This document shows, piece after piece, positions 22,332-30,275 of a DNA stretch of 43,914 nucleotides. How positions within the stretch are numbered: position 1 is the first letter of the stretch; every line of letters starts with the position of its first letter. The translations under genes and the position numbers were made by a program. The DNA is from an uncultured Oscillibacter sp. (lineage in GTDB: Bacteria; Bacillota; Clostridia; Oscillospirales; Oscillospiraceae): positions 1 to 43,914 of the forward strand of contig CABUDN010000004.1 of NCBI GenBank assembly GCA_902490355.1. Direction: 5' to 3'. The notes under the pieces were generated by a model. That model worked only from the letters and a program-made list of their open reading frames with translations, did no database searches and had not been told where the DNA came from.

Positions 22332-24221
22332 ATGGAGAAACTGGAACGTGTGTTGGCGTGGGGAGGCATCCGGCGGGATGTGGTATTTCTGGTTGTTTCA
22401 GGCGTGGCACTGCTGCTGAGTATTGTCGGGGCGGAGCTGCTGCCCTTTGATCCGGCATGGATCGCCATTGTCCTTTGCGGAATTCCCATTGTGCTGGAGG
22501 CAATCATCGGCCTGGTGACGGCCTTTGACATCAAGGCGGATGTGTTGGTTTCCATTGCTCTGGTGGCATCGGTGGTGATCGGGGAGACCTTTGCCGCCGG
22601 AGAAGTGGCCTTTATTATGCAGCTGGGTGCTCTGCTGGAGGAGCTGACCGTGGCCCGTGCCCGGGCGGGAATTGAGCGGCTGGTGCATTTGACGCCCCGG
22701 ACAGCCCGGGTGCTTGCCGGAGGGGAGGAACGGGTCATTCCTGCTGAGATGGTACGGGTGGGAGATCTGCTGCGGGTATTGCCCGGAGAGACCGTACCGG
22801 TGGACGGGGTGATCCGGACCGGACAGACTTCCATCAATCAGGCGGTGATGACCGGGGAGTCCATGCCGGTGGACAAAGGGCCGGGGGATCCGGTGTCCAG
22901 CGGAACGGTGAACCAGTTTGGTTCCTTTGATATGGAAGCGGAGAAGGTAGGGGAGGACAGCTCCATCCAGAGAATGATCCGGCTGGTACAGTCGGCAGAT
23001 GCCGGAAAGGCGCGGATCGTCGGGATTGCGGACCGCTGGGCTACCTGGATTGTGGTGATTGCCCTGAGCGCGGCGGCCTTGACATGGCTGGTGACGGGAC
23101 AGGTTATCCGGGCAGTGACGATCCTGGTGGTGTTTTGTCCCTGCGCACTGGTGCTGGCCACGCCCACGGCCATTATGGCCGCCATCGGAAACGCGACGCA
23201 CCACGGATTTCTTGTCCGGGAGGGGGATGCCCTGGAGCGGCTGGCGGATGTGGCCCGGGTGACCTTTGACAAGACCGGAACGCTGACTCAGGGGACACTT
23301 CGGGTGACGGCAGTGGAAAGCGGACTGCCCCAAGTGGATGCACAGACGCTGTACGGATGGATTGCCGCGGCAGAAGGCCGCTCGGAGCACCCTGTTGGCC
23401 GGGCGATTGCAGCCTGCTACCGGGAGAGCACCGGGGAAATGCTGAAAAAGGCGGAGCACTTTACCATGCTGCCGGGCAGAGGCGTACAGGCCCAGGTGGA
23501 GGGGCGGCAGATTGCTGCCGGGAATGAGGCCTTGCTTCAGGATTTGGGGATTTCCCTGCCGGAGTGGATGCGTGAAAAGGCGCAGTATCATTTGGAGCGG
23601 GGATGTACGGTCATCGATCTGGCGGTGGACGGACAGGCCGCCGGCATTGCGGCGCTTTCCGATACCCCGCGCCCAGAGGCGGAAAAGACGGTGCGGGCGC
23701 TGCGCCTGTCCGGTGTGGAGCCGGTGCTGCTGACCGGAGATCATGAGCGGGCGGCCCTGCAGGTGGCGGAGCAGATGGGAATTCAGGAAGTGCGGGCCGG
23801 CTGCCTGCCGGAGGATAAGCTTGCTTACATCCGCAGCTGTGAACAGGCGGGGAAGAGGGTGTGCATGATTGGGGACGGGATCAACGATGCACCGGCGTTG
23901 AAGACGGCCCATGTGGGGATTGCCATGGGCGGTGTGGGCAGCGACATTGCGGTGGACGCGGCGGACATTGTGCTTATCAACGATGAGATTCGGGAGCTGC
24001 CGCATTTATTCCGGCTCTCCCGGCGAATGATGCGGACGATCCGGTATAACCTGACTTTCTCCATGGGACTGAACGTTGTGGCCATTGTGCTGGCCATGAC
24101 CGGCATTTTAAATCCGGTAGTCGGCGCTCTGGTTCATAATGCGGGGTCGGTATTTGTCATCGCCAATTCCGCCCTTTTGCTGCGCTGGGGAACACAAAGC
24201 AAGCCGGAAGAGATCCCCTGA
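22332..24221 (+). CDS. P1B-type heavy-metal ATPase without an HMA domain
   Basis: A 629-residue metal-exporting P-type ATPase. Motifs in order: TGES (174-177, actuator), CPC (269-271, membrane metal site), DKTGT (313-317, phosphorylated Asp313), SEHPVGRA (nucleotide-binding HP) and GDGINDAPALK. There is no N-terminal metal-binding domain; the protein begins almost directly with membrane helices. The last helices read LVHNAGSVFVIANSALLLRW rather than the copper-type pattern, so Cu(I) specificity is not assured; the CsoR-type operator at its promoter favours copper or a related response. I use ATG 22332 behind AGGAGG; an ATG at 22311 lies inside the operator. It differs from the classical CopA in this window. 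Confidence 0.9.
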   Translation: MEKLERVLAWGGIRRDVVFLVVSGVALLLSIVGAELLPFDPAWIAIVLCGIPIVLEAIIGLVTAFDIKADVLVSIALVASVVIGETFAAGEVAFIMQLGALLEELTVARARAGIERLVHLTPRTARVLAGGEERVIPAEMVRVGDLLRVLPGETVPVDGVIRTGQTSINQAVMTGESMPVDKGPGDPVSSGTVNQFGSFDMEAEKVGEDSSIQRMIRLVQSADAGKARIVGIADRWATWIVVIALSAAALTWLVTGQVIRAVTILVVFCPCALVLATPTAIMAAIGNATHHGFLVREGDALERLADVARVTFDKTGTLTQGTLRVTAVESGLPQVDAQTLYGWIAAAEGRSEHPVGRAIAACYRESTGEMLKKAEHFTMLPGRGVQAQVEGRQIAAGNEALLQDLGISLPEWMREKAQYHLERGCTVIDLAVDGQAAGIAALSDTPRPEAEKTVRALRLSGVEPVLLTGDHERAALQVAEQMGIQEVRAGCLPEDKLAYIRSCEQAGKRVCMIGDGINDAPALKTAHVGIAMGGVGSDIAVDAADIVLINDEIRELPHLFRLSRRMMRTIRYNLTFSMGLNVVAIVLAMTGILNPVVGALVHNAGSVFVIANSALLLRWGTQSKPEEIP

Positions 24222-24274
24222 TGGGAAGGGCGAATATGGGGAATATCAGGCAAACAGTACTGCATCAGAATCCG

Positions 24275-24312
24275 AAGCCGGACGGCGCTGGACCAGCGCC
24301 GCCCGGCTTTTC
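24275..24312 (+). terminator. Terminator of the P1B ATPase gene
   Basis: AAGCCGG, one mismatch, CGGCG... pairs with its complement at 24293-24309, then TTT. The stem spans 24275-24309. The rest of 24313-24445 shows no feature. Confidence 0.7.
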
Positions 24313-24445
24313 CATCCGCAAACCTGCAATGCTGCCGGCGGCAGAAGGGTCATAAGGAAATGCCGGTATTGAAAGGGCAGCCATCCAGTTGTTGCCAACA
24401 GAAAAGCAGCGAGTGAAAAATTTATCAAAAAGATTGTTAAAAAAA

Positions 24446-24474
24446 TTGACAAGTATGGAGATTTGGTCTAAACT
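24446..24474 (+). promoter_or_regulatory. rex promoter
   Basis: TTGACA (24446-24451), 17 bases, TAAACT (24469-24474). TTGTTAA at 24434-24440 and TTGACAA at 24446-24452 resemble a Rex site overlapping the -35 box, but are one base too far apart for the 18-bp consensus. Confidence 0.7.
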
Positions 24475-24516
24475 AGATAAGAAAATAACTGGGAACCTTG
24501 GATGGGAGTGACTGTT

Positions 24517-25146
24517 TTGAAGAAAGAGAACATTTCCGACGCCGTGATCCGGCGCCTGCCCAGATATTACCGTCAGCTGACCGATCTTTGCGCCAGGGGC
24601 GTTGTGCGGATTTCATCCCATTCCCTGGGGCAGGAAATGAACATTACCGCCTCACAGATCCGGCAGGATTTCAGCTGCTTCGGAGAATTCGGGCAGCAGG
24701 GATACGGCTATAACGTAGAGGAGCTGCGGGCGGAGATTGGCCATATTCTGGGTGTGGACAATGATCACCACCTGATTATGATTGGAGTAGGCAATCTGGG
24801 ACATGCGCTGCTGCAGAACTTCCGCTTCTCCCAGACGGGCTTTTCCGTCGATGCCGCCTTTGACGTTTCTCCCACGGTGGTGGGGACCACGGTCAATGGC
24901 GTGCCCATCTACGCCATGGCGGATTTGGACAGCTATATTCGGGAGCACAGCGTGGATGTGGTGGTGCTGACGGTGCCGCAGTCTGTGGCCCAGGAGACGG
25001 CTGACCGGATCATCCGGCTGGGTGTGCGGGGCTTCTGGAACTTCACCAACGTGGAGCTGGTGAGCAGCGATCCGGACGTGAAGTTCGAGAACATTCATTT
25101 TGCCGACAGCTTGCTGACGCTCAGCTATCGGATTGCCAATCGCTGA
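24517..25146 (+). CDS. rex: Redox-sensing transcriptional repressor Rex
   Basis: Rex senses the NADH/NAD+ ratio and represses fermentative and redox genes. The N-terminal winged helix reads ISDAVIRRLPRYYRQLTDL and the conserved ITASQIRQDFSCFGEFGQQGYGYNVEEL; the Rossmann domain carries MIGVGNLGHAL (GxGxxG, NADH site), and the end VKFENIHFADSLLTLSYRIANR is the swapped C-terminal helix. It has 209 residues from TTG 24517, which has GGGAG at 8 bases and gives the family-typical KKENIS start; ATG 24502 is an in-frame alternative with no ribosome site. Whether it controls the SLH gene 40 bases downstream is unknown. Confidence 0.95.
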   Translation: MKKENISDAVIRRLPRYYRQLTDLCARGVVRISSHSLGQEMNITASQIRQDFSCFGEFGQQGYGYNVEELRAEIGHILGVDNDHHLIMIGVGNLGHALLQNFRFSQTGFSVDAAFDVSPTVVGTTVNGVPIYAMADLDSYIREHSVDVVVLTVPQSVAQETADRIIRLGVRGFWNFTNVELVSSDPDVKFENIHFADSLLTLSYRIANR

Positions 25147-25186
25147 CTTGCTGCGGTTCCGGCGGAGCTGATGAAAGGATTCTCCC

Positions 25187-26269
25187 ATGAAGATCAAAAA
25201 GACCGTTTTGTGTTTGCTTTTGTGTGCCGCGCTGGGGGCTGCTGCGTTGGCCGCCGGTGGAACGGAGGACCCGTTGGTATCCCTTTCCTATCTGGCGGGA
25301 ACCTTCAGCAATACCGTGGACCGGGAAATTGAGCAGCGTTTGGACGCATCGGATGCCGCCATTACTTCCGGTTCGTCCGGCAGCGGCAGTGCGGCCAACA
25401 TCGCCTCTTCCTGGACGGAGCAGCGGCTCAAGCGCAGCGACTGCCTGACAGGCAGTACCGGTACCAGTGTATTGGTGCTGGCGGGCAATGTGCAGGTCGG
25501 CTTTTCTTCCGGCGCGGTGGTGGACGTTTCTGCGGGAACGACGGTTTCCAGCGGAACGACACTTTCAACTGGTCATCGCTACATGGTAGCGGAGGACACC
25601 ACGGCCCAATTTGTGGTGACGGGAAAGACTGCGGTGGTGGATTACCAGGGACCATATGCCCTGAGTTATTCCGGCGAGACGGATTATAATGCCATGGCGG
25701 CTGCGCTGAAGACCCTGCACCTGTTCCAGGGCAGCCTCACGGGCTATGGACAGGGCTATGATCTGGAGGCTGCGCCTACCCGTCTGCAGGCGCTGATCAT
25801 GTTTATCCGGGTGCTGGGAGAGGAGGAACAGGCGCTGGCCTGGTCCGGAACGACGCCCTTTACGGATATTCAGCCGGGTTCCCAGGCGGAACAGTACGTG
25901 GGCTATGCGTACAGCAAGGGCTACACCAACGGATACAGCGCCACGCAGTTTAAGCCCTCCGGCGCGGTGAATGCGTACCAGTATACAGAATTTGTTCTGC
26001 GTGCCATGGGATACAGCTCCTCTTCCAATACCAATCTCTCGGATACGCTGGAACGGGCTGTGAGCTGCGGTGTGCTGACCGCGGGAGAGGTTGCCATGCT
26101 GCAAAGCGATCCGTTCCTGCGCGCGGAGCTGGTGTATATCTCCTACTATGCGCTGGATGCCGTCACATCCTCCGGTGTGACACTGGCCTCCGAGCTGGAG
26201 AGCAAGGGGGTCTTCACCAGCGGAGAGCTGGAGAGCGCCCGCTCCATGGTCAGCAGCTGGAGACTGTAA
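25187..26269 (+). CDS. Secreted S-layer homology (SLH) domain protein
   Basis: A 360-residue exported protein. The signal peptide MKIKKTVLCLLLCAALGAAALAAGG has a likely cleavage after Ala-Ala/Ala-Gly near 22-24. A Ser/Gly-rich region with beta-type segments follows (TSVLVLAGNVQVGFSSGAVVDVS, STGHRYMVAEDTTAQFVV), then SLH-type repeats from about residue 210: TPFTDIQPGSQAEQYVGYAYSKGYTNGYSATQFKPSGAVNAYQYTEFVLRAMGY, which fits the F-D..A..Y..G...G....F.P pattern. SLH modules anchor proteins to pyruvylated cell-wall polysaccharide. ATG 25187 has AAAGGA upstream. The role of the N-terminal part is not recognised. Confidence 0.82.
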   Translation: MKIKKTVLCLLLCAALGAAALAAGGTEDPLVSLSYLAGTFSNTVDREIEQRLDASDAAITSGSSGSGSAANIASSWTEQRLKRSDCLTGSTGTSVLVLAGNVQVGFSSGAVVDVSAGTTVSSGTTLSTGHRYMVAEDTTAQFVVTGKTAVVDYQGPYALSYSGETDYNAMAAALKTLHLFQGSLTGYGQGYDLEAAPTRLQALIMFIRVLGEEEQALAWSGTTPFTDIQPGSQAEQYVGYAYSKGYTNGYSATQFKPSGAVNAYQYTEFVLRAMGYSSSSNTNLSDTLERAVSCGVLTAGEVAMLQSDPFLRAELVYISYYALDAVTSSGVTLASELESKGVFTSGELESARSMVSSWRL

Positions 26270-26353
26270 GAAAGATCGGAACATCCTGCACACCGGTGCA
26301 TACGATGAAGTGAGACCGCTTCTCGCGGCCAACATTTCTTAGGAGGTCCCGAT

Positions 26354-26494
26354 ATGTGCAATAATGGTTTTGGTGGCGGCAACTGCTGCTGGATTATCAT
26401 CCTGCTGATCATCATCTGGTGCTGCTGCGGCAACAGCAACAGCGGCTGCAACTGCGGCTGCAACAGTGGCTGCAACTCTAACTCCTGCTGCTGA
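26354..26494 (+). CDS. Small Cys-rich membrane peptide, 46 residues
   Basis: A short gene with a perfect AGGAGG at 26341-26346, 7 bases before ATG 26354. The 46 residues contain 12 Cys: a Gly/Asn head (MCNNGFGGGNCC), one hydrophobic helix (WIIILLIIIW, 13-22), then CCCGNSNSGCNCGCNSGCNSNSCC. Ribosome site, clean codon structure and the terminator just after it support translation. Gly-rich, single-helix small proteins such as the YjcZ family occur in sporulating Firmicutes, but the Cys-rich tail is not part of that family as I know it. The Cys pattern suggests disulfide cross-linking at a spore or cell surface, or metal binding. Function unproven. Confidence 0.75.
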   Translation: MCNNGFGGGNCCWIIILLIIIWCCCGNSNSGCNCGCNSGCNSNSCC

Positions 26495-26519
26495 TTGACT
26501 CCCTGCCTTTCATAAGAAT

Positions 26520-26546
26520 GGGCCCCGGACCATTGGTCCGGGGCCC
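26520..26546 (+). terminator. Terminator after the Cys-rich peptide gene
   Basis: GGGCCCCGGACC (26520-26531), ATT loop, exact complement (26535-26546), then TGCGTTTATT, a loose T-rich tail. Confidence 0.75.
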
Positions 26547-26607
26547 TGCGTTTATTGAGGAAAAAAGCAGCCAAGCGCTGCCGCGGATTCGGTTCACCGG
26601 AAGGGCA

Positions 26608-26982
26608 TCAGCTCTCCGGTGTGGAATCGGAAGCAAAGAACCCGAAGGCCTCTTCAAAACGCGCCTGCGCGTACGCGGTGACGTCAGCAGTATACGCCTC
26701 GTAGGCATCTACCAGACGTACAGCCTCCGGGGTCAGTACGGCGCCGCCGCCATGAACACCGCCGGTGGAGGAGACCAGCAGCTTGCAGCCAAAGACTTCT
26801 TCCGCCGTCCGGATAATCCGCCAGGCTTTGGAATACGCCATTTCCATAGAGGCGGCCGCCGCCCGCAAAGAGCGGTGTTCCTGTACCCGGCGCAGCAATG
26901 TGGCGACACCGGGGCCAAAGCAGCGCAGATCTTCTCCGGCATACAGCCGGATTGTCAGCTTCAAACGCAGTGCCCGATTCAT
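26608..26982 (-). CDS. ModE-like LysR-type winged HTH regulator without molybdate domain
   Basis: A 124-residue protein with the ModE N-terminal domain: GPGVATLLRRVQEHRSLRAAAASMEMAYSKAWRIIRTAEEVFGCKLLVSSTGGVHGGGAVLTPEAVRLVDAY. The phrase AYSKAWRII and the GG...GGGAVLT wing are the ModE signature. The molybdate-binding (MOP) half is missing, as in many Firmicute and archaeal homologues, so any metal response must be indirect. ATG 26982 follows GAGAGGTG; a GTG 9 bases upstream is less likely. It is divergent from the aldo/keto reductase operon and shares a promoter region with it, so that operon is a likely target. Confidence 0.85.
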   Translation of the reverse strand: MNRALRLKLTIRLYAGEDLRCFGPGVATLLRRVQEHRSLRAAAASMEMAYSKAWRIIRTAEEVFGCKLLVSSTGGVHGGGAVLTPEAVRLVDAYEAYTADVTAYAQARFEEAFGFFASDSTPES

Positions 26983-27021
26983 ACGCTTCACCTCTCAAAC
27001 GGCTATGGCCGGTCTTTTTTT

Positions 27022-27071
27022 ATTTTATCATACCCCGGATAATTTGCAAATGGGGAAAAGTGTGCTACAAT
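27022..27071. promoter_or_regulatory. Divergent promoters sharing one palindromic -35 box
   Basis: TTGCAA at 27044-27049 is its own complement. Rightward it pairs after 16 bases with TACAAT (27066-27071) for the reductase gene; leftward after 16 bases with TAAAAT (27022-27027) for the ModE-like gene. The box is embedded in the palindrome ATTTGCAAAT (27042-27051). Confidence 0.7.
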
Positions 27072-27123
27072 ATTGGAAAATCATCCAGCTCCGCCGCGCA
27101 GGCGGCGGGCGGAAGGAGTGCTT

Positions 27124-28149
27124 ATGGAAAAAATCAGATTGGGCCGCACGGACCTGATGGTCTCCCGCACGGCATTCGGTGCGCTGCCGATCCAGCGCAT
27201 TTCCCAGGCTGAGGCCTGCGCTCTGGTCCGCCGGGCCTATGAGGCCGGGATCAACTATTTTGATACCGCCAACGCCTATACAGACAGCGAGGAGAAGCTG
27301 GGCGAGGCCCTGCATGACGTGCGCCAAAATGTGGTGATCTCCACCAAAAGCGGCGGCAAGGATAAAAAGACGGTGCTGGCCCATATTGAGCAGAGCCTGC
27401 GCAGTCTGCGTACGGATTACATCGATTTGTTCCAGTTCCATAACCCCGCGGTGCTTCCGGATCCCAACGATCCGGACGGTCCCTTTGCCGCTGCGCTGGA
27501 AATGCAGAAAAAAGGCTATATCCGCCATATCGGCATTACGAACCACCGGATGAAAGTGGCCCGGGAGGCGATTGACTCCGGACTGTATGAGACATTGCAG
27601 TTCCCGTTTTGCTATCTGGCCTCCGAGGAGGAAGTGGCGCTGGTCCGGCTGTGTCAGGAGAAAGATCTGGGCTTTATTGCCATGAAGGGCCTCTCCGGCG
27701 GATTGCTCAACAACGCCGAAGCCTGTTATGCCTTTATGCGGCAGTATCCCAATGTGGTGCCCATTTGGGGCATCCAGCACGAATGGGAACTGGATCAGTG
27801 GTTGGAGCTGTCCCGCCGGGATCCGGCTATGACACCGGAGCTTCAGGCGGTGATTGAACGGGACCGCAGTGAGCTGGCGGGGAACTTCTGCCGCAGCTGC
27901 GGGTATTGCCTGCCCTGCACGGCTGGCATTGACATTCCCCAGTCGGCCCGGATGAGCGCCTTGCTGCGCCGTTCGCCCTATCAGCCCTATATGAGCAAAG
28001 AATGGTATGAAAAGATGCACCGGATTGAGAAGTGTGTCCACTGTGACGCCTGCAAGAGCCGCTGCCCGTATGGGTTGGATATTCCCAACCTGCTGGTGAA
28101 GATGCTGGCCGATTACGACGCGTTTTATGCCCAGCATCATGGTGAATGA
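27124..28149 (+). CDS. Aldo/keto reductase with C-terminal ferredoxin domain
   Basis: A 341-residue protein. Residues 1-255 are an AKR TIM barrel with the catalytic tetrad visible: Asp and Tyr in YFDTANAYTDSEEKLG, Lys in VVISTKSGG, His in LFQFHNPAV. The C-terminal third carries a ferredoxin-like pair, CRSCGYCLPCTAGIDIPQ and CVHCDACKSRCPYGLDIPNLL, probably two [4Fe-4S] clusters. This fused architecture is common in strict anaerobes and suggests that electrons from a ferredoxin-like relay can reach the NAD(P)-type site. The carbonyl substrate cannot be inferred. ATG 27124 follows AAGGAG. It leads an operon with two small genes and diverges from a ModE-like regulator. Confidence 0.92.
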   Translation: MEKIRLGRTDLMVSRTAFGALPIQRISQAEACALVRRAYEAGINYFDTANAYTDSEEKLGEALHDVRQNVVISTKSGGKDKKTVLAHIEQSLRSLRTDYIDLFQFHNPAVLPDPNDPDGPFAAALEMQKKGYIRHIGITNHRMKVAREAIDSGLYETLQFPFCYLASEEEVALVRLCQEKDLGFIAMKGLSGGLLNNAEACYAFMRQYPNVVPIWGIQHEWELDQWLELSRRDPAMTPELQAVIERDRSELAGNFCRSCGYCLPCTAGIDIPQSARMSALLRRSPYQPYMSKEWYEKMHRIEKCVHCDACKSRCPYGLDIPNLLVKMLADYDAFYAQHHGE

Positions 28150-28161
28150 GGAGAGAAAACC

Positions 28162-28599
28162 ATGTTGTTTCAAAATGAAAATGCCAGCTTGCAGCTGGAT
28201 GTGGTCAACTACGAGCTTCCTGCCGGTGCGTGGGCGCCGGGCAGCGACGACTGCAATTGGCTGGTGCTGCGCTGTACCTGGCACAATGAGAATGGGGATC
28301 TCATCAAGGATTCCAACAGCTGCCTGATGACCTATGAGCTCCAGGAGATGACTGCAGGACTGAAAGTGCTGCACGCCGGAATCCGGAGCAGCTATGAAAG
28401 CAGCTTCCTGGAGCCCTACTTCCTTTTGGCGGCTGACGCCGAGGAGGATGGCTACCGGGTGCAGGTATCCTTCTTCCTGCCCAATACCATGGACGGGGAT
28501 GATACCGCAGAGGTCAGCTGTCATATGAGTTCTCAGGAGATGGGGGATCTGATCGCGGAGCTGGACAAGCTGTGCGCCAAGTTCCCGGACCGGCAGTGA
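28162..28599 (+). CDS. Hypothetical protein, WapI-like fold possible
   Basis: A 145-residue acidic soluble protein, MLFQNENASLQLDVVNYELPAGA... with DDCNWLVLRCTWHNENGDL and a C-terminal helix SQEMGDLIAELDKLCAKFPDR. The short beta-rich front and NWLVL element recall the WapI immunity-protein family, but the match is from memory and weak; no toxin gene is adjacent. It starts 12 bases after the reductase stop, behind GAGGAG, so it is in that operon. Confidence 0.65.
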   Translation: MLFQNENASLQLDVVNYELPAGAWAPGSDDCNWLVLRCTWHNENGDLIKDSNSCLMTYELQEMTAGLKVLHAGIRSSYESSFLEPYFLLAADAEEDGYRVQVSFFLPNTMDGDDTAEVSCHMSSQEMGDLIAELDKLCAKFPDRQ

Positions 28600-28609
28600 G
28601 GCATACGGA

Positions 28610-28846
28610 ATGAATTACCGAAAGAGTTTCTGGCTGATGTGGGCATTGTGCGTGGTGGGATTGCTGCTGCTGTATTTATTTGTGGCAGTGGGGCATATTG
28701 CTATTGCCTATGCCGGCGTTTTATGCATGCTGGCCGGACTGGGCCAGACCGTGAAGTTTTTCCGCTGCCCGTATTGCGGAAAGCTCTGGCGTCTGCGGGG
28801 CGGGATTCCCAAGGAATGTCCGTATTGCGGGAAGGAAATCCGGTGA
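28610..28846 (+). CDS. Small membrane protein with zinc ribbon
   Basis: A 78-residue protein: two hydrophobic helices (FWLMWALCVVGLLLLYLFVAVG and IAIAYAGVLCMLAGLG) followed by a C-terminal zinc ribbon, CPYCGKLWRLRGGIPKECPYCGKEIR, whose four Cys (CPYC...CPYC) would bind one Zn. Such membrane-linked ribbons are common in Firmicutes and lack an assigned role. It begins 10 bases after the previous stop and ends the operon before a bidirectional terminator. Confidence 0.75.
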   Translation: MNYRKSFWLMWALCVVGLLLLYLFVAVGHIAIAYAGVLCMLAGLGQTVKFFRCPYCGKLWRLRGGIPKECPYCGKEIR

Positions 28847-28879
28847 CGGCTACCACCGTTCGGCCGAATTGAACAGCAA

Positions 28880-28920
28880 AAACCACTCCCCGTCTGTTTG
28901 AAGCAGACGGGGAGTGGTTT
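28880..28920. terminator. Bidirectional terminator between convergent genes
   Basis: AAACCACTCCCCGTCTG (28880-28896) pairs exactly with 28904-28920, a 17-bp stem with A/T ends on both sides. It serves the reductase operon (+) and the 3D protein gene (-). Confidence 0.88.
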
Positions 28921-28956
28921 CATGTTGGAAAAATGCGGTTCTGCATGAGCGGAGGA

Positions 28957-29982
28957 TTACTCCAGAATATAAACCGTGCAGCTGCGGCGTCCGAAGTTGA
29001 TGCACTGCTGATAGGTATCGTAGTACAGGTCCACCTTATTGCCGCGCACGCCCGTATCCTCGGCCACAGCCATGCCGTATACGATGCCGTCACTGGTGAC
29101 GATGAACATCCGAGTGCCCAGCGGGATGACGTTCTTGTCTACCGCGACTGTACCCACGCGGACAGCGGTGCCGGTGGCGGTATAATTGTCCGCGCCGCCG
29201 TGACCGGCAGTATAGGCGGTGGCAGTCATGCTCTTGGCGCTGGAGAAATTCAGAGTCGCGCCGGAGGCAAAGACCAATGTGCCGCTGCCATCGGCATTCT
29301 GGTTGACGCTGGTCAGCTTGTCGGCGTTGGTAACGGTCTTGGCGGCTGTGCCGTATTCCACGATTTCATCCACAGCCGTGCTCTCCAGCTCTTCCACGAA
29401 CTGGCGGGAAACCTGCTTGCCGTTGGACCAGACGACTTCGTAGACAGAGGTGCTTACGCCGTCGCTGCCTTCCTGAACAACCCGCTCAGTGCCCTGGGCC
29501 AGCTCGGGGTTGGCAACCCGCACCGTCTCAGCGGCGTCAGGCTCGCTGATCTTGTCATAATAGGTGATGTCGGATGCGACCGTGAGCACAGCGCCGTCGC
29601 CGCTCAGGTCCACACCCACCATGTCCAGAGGACCGGGCTGAATGTGCAGCCGATCCAGAAGGGCGGAGATCGTCTCCTCCTTGGACTGGACGGAGATTAC
29701 GGCACCGTCGTGATGAACGGTGACGGTCTGACCGGCAGTCAGGGTCACGTCATGGCCGCTGGAGCCGGAGGTCACATAGACCAGCTGAGAGGAAATGTCC
29801 GGCACATCGCTGGACTCATCCAGAATGATGGCGGAGTCTTCCGTTCCGGTGAGGATATACAGGGCGTTGGCCCAGTCTGTTGCCGCCGCACTGACGACGA
29901 CCATAGCGGCCATCATAAAGACCGCGGTGGCGCGATGCGCCCAAAGCTCATGCAGTTTTTTCCGTAGGTTATGGTGTTTCAC
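28957..29982 (-). CDS. G5 and 3D domain cell-wall protein (YabE/Rpf-like)
   Basis: A 341-residue exported protein. A cytosolic basic start is followed by a signal anchor (ATAVFMMAAMVVVSAAATDW). Then come DUF348-type segments (HDVTLTAGQTVTVHHDGAVISVQS...EETISALLDRLHI), a G5 domain (ERVVQEGSDGVSTSVYEVVWSNGKQVSRQFVEE) and a C-terminal 3D domain, KSMTATAYTAGHGGADNYTATGTAVRVGTVAVDKNVIPLGTRMFI...AEDTG, named for its three Asp. The 3D double-psi barrel is the lytic-transglycosylase-like module of YabE/RpfB-type wall remodelling proteins. AGGAGG touches ATG 29988 with one base between but is 7 bases from GTG 29982, so I use the GTG. Confidence 0.9.
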   Translation of the reverse strand: MKHHNLRKKLHELWAHRATAVFMMAAMVVVSAAATDWANALYILTGTEDSAIILDESSDVPDISSQLVYVTSGSSGHDVTLTAGQTVTVHHDGAVISVQSKEETISALLDRLHIQPGPLDMVGVDLSGDGAVLTVASDITYYDKISEPDAAETVRVANPELAQGTERVVQEGSDGVSTSVYEVVWSNGKQVSRQFVEELESTAVDEIVEYGTAAKTVTNADKLTSVNQNADGSGTLVFASGATLNFSSAKSMTATAYTAGHGGADNYTATGTAVRVGTVAVDKNVIPLGTRMFIVTSDGIVYGMAVAEDTGVRGNKVDLYYDTYQQCINFGRRSCTVYILE

Positions 29983-30068
29983 AATCATACCTCCTGAAAA
30001 GTTTTTGCGGTGCCGGTTGCAAGAGAAAACAATTTGTAACTTTTGTTACCGACCGAAAAACTGGTGCT

Positions 30069-30130
30069 AGTATACACCCTGTTCCCACTTTTGTCAAGTT
30101 TGACTGGGATTTTGAAGATCTCAAATCCCA
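30069..30130 (-). promoter_or_regulatory. Promoter of the 3D protein gene with upstream inverted repeat
   Basis: Minus strand TTGACA (30092-30097), 17 bases, TATACT (30069-30074). Just upstream lies TGGGATTT (30105-30112) with its exact complement at 30123-30130, a possible activator site. 29983-30068 is the leader, with a small GTAAC/GTTAC hairpin. Confidence 0.75.
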
Positions 30131-30216
30131 CTTTAGACAAAATGGAACGGATTGTGCACGGAAAAAACGGGAAAGAAAAATCGAAAAATTACAAAATAGT
30201 AACATCCGGCGCGAAC

Positions 30217-30259
30217 AAAAAATGTGCGCCATGTGCCCCGTGGAGGCACATGACGCACA
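30217..30259 (-). terminator. Intrinsic terminator of the copA-csoR-copZ operon
   Basis: TGTGCGCCATGTGCC (30223-30237) pairs with 30245-30259 at 14 of 15 positions around a 7-base loop. On the minus strand it is followed by TTTTTTGTTC (complement of 30217-30222). Confidence 0.92.
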
Positions 30260-30275
30260 GGTGGAAGCAGGGATT

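Noticed and set aside
24434..24452. Rex operator in front of rex
   Set aside because: Half-sites TTGTTAA and TTGACAA are present but the spacing is 19 bases rather than 18; kept only as a remark on the promoter.
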